This document shows positions 57,893 to 64,000 of a stretch of 64,000 nt of DNA, piece by piece. A model generated the notes under the pieces. That model was not told the origin of the DNA. It made no database searches and saw nothing but the letters and a program-made list of their open reading frames with translations. The DNA comes from Ctena decussata (Eukaryota; Mollusca; Bivalvia; Lucinida; Lucinidae), in assembly GCA_963989385.1 (NCBI GenBank), contig OZ022506.1:9319841-9383840 (forward strand), given 5' to 3'. Numbering within the stretch: the stretch's first letter is position 1; each line of letters opens with the position of its first letter. The position numbers and the translations under genes were made by a program.

Positions 57893-58311
57893 AACTATAG
57901 CCATATCGCAAATTTGTGGTCAATTAATATATAGAGAAGAATGAAAACATAAGCAATGAACTTATTTTTCTGGTGTTTATCGAAGTATAAACTACATTGG
58001 GTCGCTAGCCAAGTTTACGTGAACATAAGTATAAACTACATTGGGTCGGTAGCAAAGTTTAAGCGAACCCCTTTGGAGTTCACTTACTTTGCACGCGACC
58101 CAATGTAGTTTATACTTCGATATGTATACACACCAGAAAAATGAAAATCATTACTTAAATAATGTATACTAAGCATATGAGCGCGCATTTTTAAGTTTTT
58201 GAACGTGGTCAAACCGAAATTTTGGTTCGACCACTTTAAGACGTTTTGTGAGTACTTCACCAGTGCAGCTTTTACAAAGCTAAAAGCTTTGCTGTAATAA
58301 CCACACATAGA
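57893..58311 (+). repeat. 419-bp fold-back repeat, first of a tandem pair
   Basis: Starts AACTATAGCCATATCGCAAA. Holds a long stem, GAAGTATAAACTACATTGGG (57982 on) facing its complement (58096-58119), plus a direct extra copy of the left arm (58026 on). A second stem, GTGGTCAAACC/GGTTCGACCAC, lies near 58205-58235. Confidence 0.85.
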
Positions 58312-58792
58312 AACTATAGCCATATCGCAAATTTGTGGTAAAATAATATATAGAGAAGAATGAAAACATAAGCAATGAACTTATTTTTCTGGTGTTTATC
58401 GAAGTATAAACTACATTGGGTCGCTAGCTAAGTTTACGTGAACCTAAGTATAAACTACATTGGGTCGGTAGCAACGTTTACATGAACCCCTTTGGGGTTC
58501 ACTTACTTTGCACGAGACCCAATGTAGTTTATACTTCGATAAACACCACAAAAATGAAATTTATTACTTAGATACTGTATACTAAGCGTATGAGCGCGCA
58601 TTTTTGTTTTAAATAAATAACTAGTTCAGTTATCACAACACTCTTGGAGTTTTGTGATAGCTGAACCAGTTGTTTTAAGTTTTTGAACGTGGTCAAACCG
58701 AAATTTTGGTTTGACCACTTTCAGACTTTTGTGAGCACTTCACCAGTGCAGCTTTTATAAAGCAGGAAGCTTTACTATAATAACCTCACATA
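58312..58792 (+). repeat. Second copy of the 419-bp repeat, with a hairpin insertion
   Basis: Same order of motifs as the first copy, 481 bp. It is longer because of about 71 bp at 58606-58676 between GCGCATTTTT and AAGTTTTTGAACG. Confidence 0.85.
58606..58676. mobile_element. Hairpin insertion in the second copy only
   Basis: AACTAGTTCAGTTATCACAA faces TTGTGATAGCTGAACCAGTT across a short loop. The first copy shows the empty site. Confidence 0.8.
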
Positions 58793-59379
58793 CATATCGA
58801 TCGAACAGTACTTTTGTTTACTTTGGATATCCATTTACAGAAGCTTTTATTAGTTTTATATTTATTTTTATTTATATCTATTTGCAGGTGGGATTATATT
58901 GCGAGTTTATCAGGCGTGTTTTAGCTACATGTGGCTAGATCAAAACTGTTCCTAGTTCGATTCTTCTGTTCTACACAGTTCTTTCTGTATATATTCACTT
59001 TTGGTACATCTTGTGTTCTAAATATAGTTTGCACACGATCAAAACTGCAAGCTTAGCATTCTTCTCTATTTGACACATCCAAGCTGTCGTCAACATTATG
59101 GAGCCGGACACTCTGAAATTAGTAAAATTGTGATTTTTTTATTATTATCCAAATCAGTATGAGCAAAATGTGAAAATGGAAGTTTGTTTTTTTGAGGGAG
59201 AGGGTCGGGGGAGGGTATGACTTTACGAATTACTACTAATATATTCGTTGAATATGGCTTTAACTTTCGTGTGACAACAAAGCATGCCCATTGTATTGGA
59301 AGCGGTATGGCTACTTATATTACATTACTTGGACTCTTTTTTATACTAATAAGTCTTTAAATCGGCTGCCCAATTAAAA
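58793..59379. other. No gene seen
   Basis: AT-rich sequence without supported features. Confidence 0.5.
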
Positions 59380-59544
59380 TTAAGAAATTACAGGTTGCGT
59401 GTCTCTGGTTTCATCACCAGATATTGTCAGGGTCACTGAAGAGGCTTCATTAGCTGAAACTACGTTGCTTGGTTCACGATCCTTCTTCTGAATGTGTTCT
59501 CTGTTCTTGAAGGAACCCTTTAAGATTGTAATAAGTGTTGTAAA
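59380..59544 (-). CDS. Possible terminal exon, weak
   Basis: On the minus strand, after an acceptor-like TTAAATGTCAG, 54 codons are open to a TAA at 59382-59380. The peptide is polar and plausible as a cytoplasmic tail (KNREHIQKKDREPSN, then TLTISGDETRDTQPVIS). Its open phase is 0, so it does not fit directly after the paralogous exon at 61106-61224, which needs phase 1. It could belong to another gene or be chance. Confidence 0.3.
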   Translation of the reverse strand, partial: FTTLITILKGSFKNREHIQKKDREPSNVVSANEASSVTLTISGDETRDTQPVIS

Positions 59545-60097
59545 CTGACATTTAATCGTCAGCAAAATAATATGAACAAGCAGTTAGGGCATTATGATTT
59601 GACTATTTTGTGCCATATTTGGTCTTTATTTATTTATACAGTCATTATATCTTAATTATCAATCAACAAACAGGAGATTGGATAAAGTAAAAGCGAGTTC
59701 TGGGTTTAAGGTAATAAAACTTGAGAATAATCTCAAACTCAAAATAAAGCACACTGGCACACTGATTGGCTGCTTCAGAGCACGTTTAAGAATGTACTCA
59801 AGTTTTATAAGCTCTGGGCATGACCTATCAATATCCAAAATGCTAAACCACACTCTTCCATGTGACTATTTGGACACATTTTCAAGTAACTTAAATGCAT
59901 ATTTTTATTAAGAGGGCTATTATACATCCCTAATCAGAAGAGACCAATCGAGACATCTAATCTGAATCAACGCGTTTTAATATGGTTGATTTTATAAGAA
60001 GGAAGTTTACAAGTAACCGCTTACGTTTAAGTGTATTTCTTCGTTTGTTTTTCCTTTCATCTGTCATGTGTCCATTACAAAATAGTAGACAAAGATA

Positions 60098-61009
60098 CGA
60101 GGGGTGTTCGAAAAGATTTGCAAATGGTGTAATAACTTGATAACGACTATAAAGACAAAATTACTGAAAGCAAAAACACATCAAGCTATGTTATGCCTAC
60201 AAAAGTTTGCAAACACGCCTATATTTTCTTAAAAGGACAAGTTTTAAACTAAAGTTTTAAAGAGGTATACCCTACAGGTACAGCAGAATTCTACTTTAGT
60301 GGGCCGTAATTCATATATGAACAGTCTTTTATTTTTTTTTATTTTTGCTGCTTTAAGACAATGTCCAGACAATATTGTCCTGTAAATATGGCGGAAATTA
60401 TATTCAAACTAAGTTCAGTACTGTCCCGTAAATATGTATTATCCATATTCCATGTTATAGCAAATTCTCCCTTTCTACTAAAGTGATTATGATTTTATTA
60501 TGAAAGTAAGTCTGTTAGTAATAGAAATCTTGTCAGCAAGAGCATTTGCATGGATCAGCTAAAATCTGTCAATAAATTCAAATTAATGCAAAATATGAAA
60601 CTGCTACAATCTTTCAAAACTGACGTTGACGTCAATTTTAATAGTGTCATAAGAACTGCGCATTGCGTTGCAAGGAATGACTCGATAACAGTGTCACTCT
60701 TCTAACTTTTGTATGGATAATGTGAGCAACGATGGACATGCAGTTGACAAAGATATATTTTGTATTTATAACGATATTCGAATTAAGGGCCTAACACTGA
60801 AAAGATTTTACATGTAAAATTGACTCAGTGGTATGACTGGGGCCTAATAAAATGCAATATAAGTCAGTAAGAAAAGGTGCCTTTGTAATTTGTTTGGTAT
60901 CATTGTAAAGACCAAATGTAGTGCTTTCAGTACATGCATAGCATTTGTACCCAGCATGCCCTTACACAAAGTTACGAGGCCATTTGCAAAACTTTTCGAA
61001 CGCCCCTCG
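60098..61009. mobile_element. Mariner-like element, 912 bp, no transposase
   Basis: Ends CGAGGGGTGTTCGAAAAGAT and (complement of the right end) CGAGGGGCGTTCGAAAAGTT continue as TTGCAAATGG on both sides, about 30 bp. TA flanks both (60096-60097, 61010-61011). The interior has no transposase frame, so it is a decayed or non-autonomous copy. It sits 96 bp from the paralogous exon. Confidence 0.85.
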
Positions 61010-61105
61010 TAGTCATGAAGCATCGGCTTTAAACCCAAGTTCATGATACGCTGAGGAAAAAGTTTGTTGTAACAGACAAATAACCTAATATAAGTATGCT
61101 CTTAC

Positions 61106-61224
61106 CATTTTCACCAAACACGTAAATAAATCTGAAACCTTCAAATAAGAAATCTAATGTAAGACATGTAGCTTGTCGAAGAATCTTCAATGCTCGATGC
61201 AAGGGCACACTATCTGGTCGAGGG
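61106..61224 (-). CDS. Paralogous copy of exon 3, from a second gene copy
   Basis: 119 nt with an acceptor CTGTTTCAG and donor GTAAGAG, open only in phase 2 to phase 1, the same as 38687-38805. The 39 full codons encode a product 25/39 identical to exon 3, including RPDS, PLH, TCLTLDF and FGEN. It lies upstream of exon 1 of the gene at 33560-50061, so it must belong to a neighbouring copy whose first exons would be beyond the right edge of the window. I could not find its exon 4 between 50 and 61 kb, so it may be a partial or dead copy. Confidence 0.75.
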
Positions 61225-61446
61225 CTGAAACAGAATAAATGGCATCGCGTGAAAAGGTACCTTACGCTATGAAAGAAAAAGGAAAGACTTGTATCAAATA
61301 AGCCTGGGCCGTTTAATCAGAGTCTTTCCTTTTATCAGTCCAGTCTTTGCTTCCGCAGAATCTAAAAAGTGCAATGGAAAACGTCTGACCAGCACTGGCT
61401 GATTCGAAGACTTATTGTCTTTGTTTACAAAACTCTTATGGTTTAA

Positions 61447-61582
61447 GCTAGGGCTTAATTTCTATGAAGGAGATTCCCTACAACTACGAAATTTGCTCTG
61501 GAGGAACAGTCTCAAAAGACTGTTCCTCCAGAGCAAATTTCATAGTTGTAGGGAATCTCCTTCATAGAAATGTAGCCTTAGC
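61447..61582. mobile_element. 136-bp near-perfect hairpin, 66-bp arms, 4-base loop
   Basis: Left arm 61447-61512, loop CAAA, right arm 61517-61582. TTCTATGAAGGAGATTCCCT and GAGGAACAGTCT are in the left arm and their complements in the right; mismatches are concentrated at the outer end. It may be a young MITE or a hairpin RNA source. Confidence 0.93.
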
Positions 61583-62280
61583 AATAGCATAGCAACGACT
61601 GAAGTCGTTTTATAAATACGGCCCCTGGAGTCTATAGAAACTGAGATACACGCGCGCGCGAAACAGCACGAATAGTATGGTGCAGGTTACACTGGCGCTC
61701 ACGTATTTGTACACATTCAAAACGCGTCGGGGACGCAGTTGATGCGCGCGGGATACGCGGTAATAATAGACGCGAATATTTTAGTAGCCAATGAAAATTC
61801 GTTCTCAGTTTTGCGTATACCGCGAAGCGACGCGTGCAACGCGCATTTTATGCAAATTTCATGGACCCAATCAAAACTGCGCACATGATACGGGTAGTGA
61901 CGTAGTCCTTTGCGTCTCAACGCGCGTGTACGGGAACCAATCAAAATCGCGTATTGTATGCGCACTTTAGTGAGGTCAACTTTAAGTAAATTATGTGAAA
62001 GAAAGAGCCATTAGTCTACATCAAGCTTGATGTCGAATGCTCATTTGGTCTTACTTGAACCATAACGGGAAAGAAAGAAAAAAAAGAGACTGGGACAGTC
62101 CCATGACACTTCGCCGTTGAAGTGGAAATAAATCGCACTCTTCAGTCATAAATTCCTTTCGTATCAGAAACTAAAATCGCGGAATCTGAAATTAATATGG
62201 CCTTTATGGAAAATAAGTGCCAGGCGGCAGTCACTTTGAATCTTAAAGAATTCAAGTCAGGGTTGGGGGGGGATAAAAAC
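61583..62280. other. CpG-richer stretch, no gene seen
   Basis: From 61650 to 61970 the sequence is unusually rich in CGCG and ACGCG with three CCAATCAAA/CCAATGAAA motifs. The 82-codon minus frame there has no family motif. It may be an old repeat or a promoter-like patch. Confidence 0.4.
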
Positions 62281-62309
62281 CTGTGATCAGTGACCTATAA
62301 ATAGCAGTG

Positions 62310-62365
62310 ACCTGGAGGGCTGATTGGAGTTTTACGAGAGCATGTTTGGGAGAGGAGTGGTAGGT
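62310..62365 (-). repeat. Inverted duplicate of RT coding sequence
   Basis: CTGGAGGGCTGATTGGAGTT and onward is the reverse complement of 62537-62592, part of the same retrotransposon. The element therefore carries a short inverted piece at its 5' side. Confidence 0.88.
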
Positions 62366-62465
62366 CACTGCTCTGATCAACATGACTTGGAAACGGCTGT
62401 CTCCAGGGCAGTGTCCTCAGCCCTATCCTATTATTTGTAATAATAAATACCCTTGATGATGCGTT

Positions 62466-62480
62466 GGGGGGGGGGGGGGG
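62466..62480. repeat. Poly(G) run of 15
   Basis: Lies inside the decayed reverse transcriptase, between the SVLSP and FADD motifs. Confidence 0.95.
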
Positions 62481-62673
62481 CAGGGAAGGGGGCAAACCTC
62501 TCTCTTTCTCAGTTTGCAGATGACAGTGCTATCTGGACCTACCACTCCTCTCCCAAACATGCTCTCATAAAACTCCAGTCAGCCCTCCAGACAATCGAGA
62601 TATGGTCCAACCTCTGGGGCTTAAAAATACCCATTATTAAGACAAAGGCTATAATTTTCCCTTAAAAAAAGAC

Positions 62674-62714
62674 TTAATATTGAACAGTGACCTATCTATA
62701 TATAGGTCACTGAT
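62674..62714. repeat. CAGTGACCTAT hairpin
   Basis: CAGTGACCTAT and ATAGGTCACTG face each other around a short AT loop. The same word occurs at 62286 and 62308 next to the inverted duplicate. Confidence 0.8.
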
Positions 62715-63117
62715 ATTGAATCACTTTAAAAACTCTCCCTTTTTGGGACAGAAATAGAATTTAGTGACCATATCACCTTCCTGGGCATGATCCTAGATAG
62801 CAAACTAACATATGGGGTCAGCATATTAAAAATCTGATTGAAAATGTAATAAAGACCTAAACCTCATGAGGATGGTTTCAGGCACCTCCTATGAAGCAGA
62901 TAAGAAAATCCTATTGACATTATATAAGGCCCTAATCCTCAGTAAAAGTCGATTATGGTGCGCAAGCTTATAACTCGGCACCCAAACATCTACTCTCAAA
63001 GCTCAAGACCTCATCCAAAACAACTTAGCACGCCGTATTGCTACTAGGGCATATCACTCCGCCCCTATTAATGCTTTAGAAGTTGAATGTGGAATTAAAC
63101 TCCTACAGCTGAGGGTG

Positions 63118-63240
63118 CCGGGCTGCGTAGCTCAATCGATAGGGCACCTGACTCATGCCAGAGGTCTTGGGTTCGAGAACCCGGTTGGGCCACATACTTC
63201 GTTTCTCCTTCCGCTGATTCAAGAAAGGCAGTTGTCAATT
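63118..63240 (+). mobile_element. Truncated SINE inside the retrotransposon
   Basis: Same family as the SINE in the array unit: box A TAGCTCAATCG, GGGCACCTGACTCAT, box B GGTTCGAGAACCC, then CTTCCGCTGATTCAAGAA and GCAGTTGTCA. It ends there, without the 3' body and ATCA tail of the full copies. It splits the retrotransposon between its thumb and C-terminal parts. Confidence 0.88.
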
Positions 63241-64000
63241 ATTGACCACCGGCACTTACAACCATACCAAACCCTCAAAGCTGGACGTTTATCCCCTAAT
63301 AAATGAAGCAGTAACCGAAAAATGGCAATCCCAATGGACCAATAGCAACAAGGGCCACACCTTCAATTTAGTCAAACCAAAGGTTAAACTTCAATGTGAC
63401 GTATATAGTCTCAATAGACGTTTCGACATAGCCTGTTCCGGACTCAGGTTAGGACACTGCGGGCAGGGCTGCCTTCACTACAGTAACCAGTCCGCCCTAT
63501 GCCCCCACTGCAATGATGCAGAAGATCTCAACCATATCTTCTTTGACTCTGTGGCCCCATAACAATCAAAGGCGAGACCATAGAATCCACCATATTCAAG
63601 TTAGGCTATCACACGATAGACCTGAGACTGCTCCTGTCTTCCCCAAAGAAACATGCAAATACAATACAGAAGGCAGGACAAAACCAATATTATTGCCAGG
63701 ATATAGATAGATTCCAATACAATAGGGAAAAAAATCCCCCTAATTTTCTCTAATTCGAGCCCCTGTTGCTAACCACTACCAAACCCATTTCCCAAAATCC
63801 CTGGATCCACATTAATACCCTACTAAGTGCAATGCTCATGAAAAAAACTCCCATTACCCAGTAAAAGCCCCAGAACCCATCTGTACGACTACAATCTGAC
63901 TTTCCCTACGGTCGTATAAATAACTTTTGTCTATTGACAATAAAGGCTAAAATTAATGTGTATCCAGCCTCCTTAACCTCACACCCAAGCTAAGTTACCT

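Larger units (their letters stand above)
62283..63950 (+). pseudogene. Decayed non-LTR retrotransposon, RT to 3' end
   Basis: Pieces follow the order of a Jockey/CR1-type element. LQGSVLSPIL (about 62400-62432) and LSQFADDSAIW (62500-62540; the FADD catalytic motif) are from the palm of the reverse transcriptase. ITFLGMILDSKLTYG (62770-62820) and YKALILSKSRLW (62925-62960) are from the thumb. Near the end is RLGHCGQGCLHY followed by CPHCNDAEDLNHIFF (63440-63550), a CCHC-like C-terminal motif. Many stops, shifts and a G run (62466-62480) show it is dead. A SINE interrupts it at 63118. An AATAAA at 63939-63944 is near the 3' end. Confidence 0.85.

Overview
The window looks like a non-coding, transposon-rich piece of a mollusc nuclear genome, probably a bivalve. 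The evidence is AT-rich sequence, genes split into small exons by GT/AG introns, tRNA-headed SINEs with (ATCA)n or (CATC)n tails, fold-back MITEs starting GAGCCGCGACACG, and arrays of modules carrying an AAAGGGCCATAACTCC-like motif. The taxon is an inference from repeat style; no database was searched. There are no prokaryotic operons, no CRISPR and no rRNA.

Positions 1-27276 are one head-to-tail array of a 5.18-kb unit (five full copies and 1385 bp of a sixth; the left end lies outside the window). The copies differ at only a handful of sites. The unit has no convincing gene. It is a mosaic of older repeats: an F-family fragment, a 289-bp SINE with its own target duplication, diverged blocks of about 0.4-0.6 kb, a 1.2-kb block of roughly 154-bp modules, a second tRNA-like block and a retroposon-like tail. 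Variants alternate between neighbouring copies, and a 5-bp difference suggests that the right edge keeps the older state.

Positions 27277-33500 hold low-information DNA, an 853-bp fold-back element flanked by TTAA, fragments of families also found in the array unit, and a SINE with a clean 10-bp target duplication.

Positions 33560-50061 carry the one gene I can build from sequence. It is on the minus strand, with four coding exons (49885-50061, 47004-47134, 38687-38805, 33560-33711) whose splice phases match (0, 2, 1) to give a 192-residue protein. The first exon encodes a good signal peptide, so the protein is probably secreted; I do not recognise the family. A possible alternative exon (42947-43017) has the same phases as exon 3. 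A paralogous copy of exon 3, also 119 nt with intact splice sites, lies at 61106-61224, so the gene probably has a neighbour to the right. Its introns are packed with mobile elements: eight copies of one MITE family, a 1.7-kb TTAA element, Tc1/mariner-like elements and several fold-backs.

Positions 50062-64000 are intergenic and repeat-rich. They hold an inverted relative of part of the array unit, several near-perfect hairpins, a decayed RTE-like reverse transcriptase tail (55.7-56.4 kb), a mariner-like element (60.1-61.0 kb), the paralogous exon, and a decayed second non-LTR retrotransposon (62.3-63.9 kb) interrupted by a SINE.
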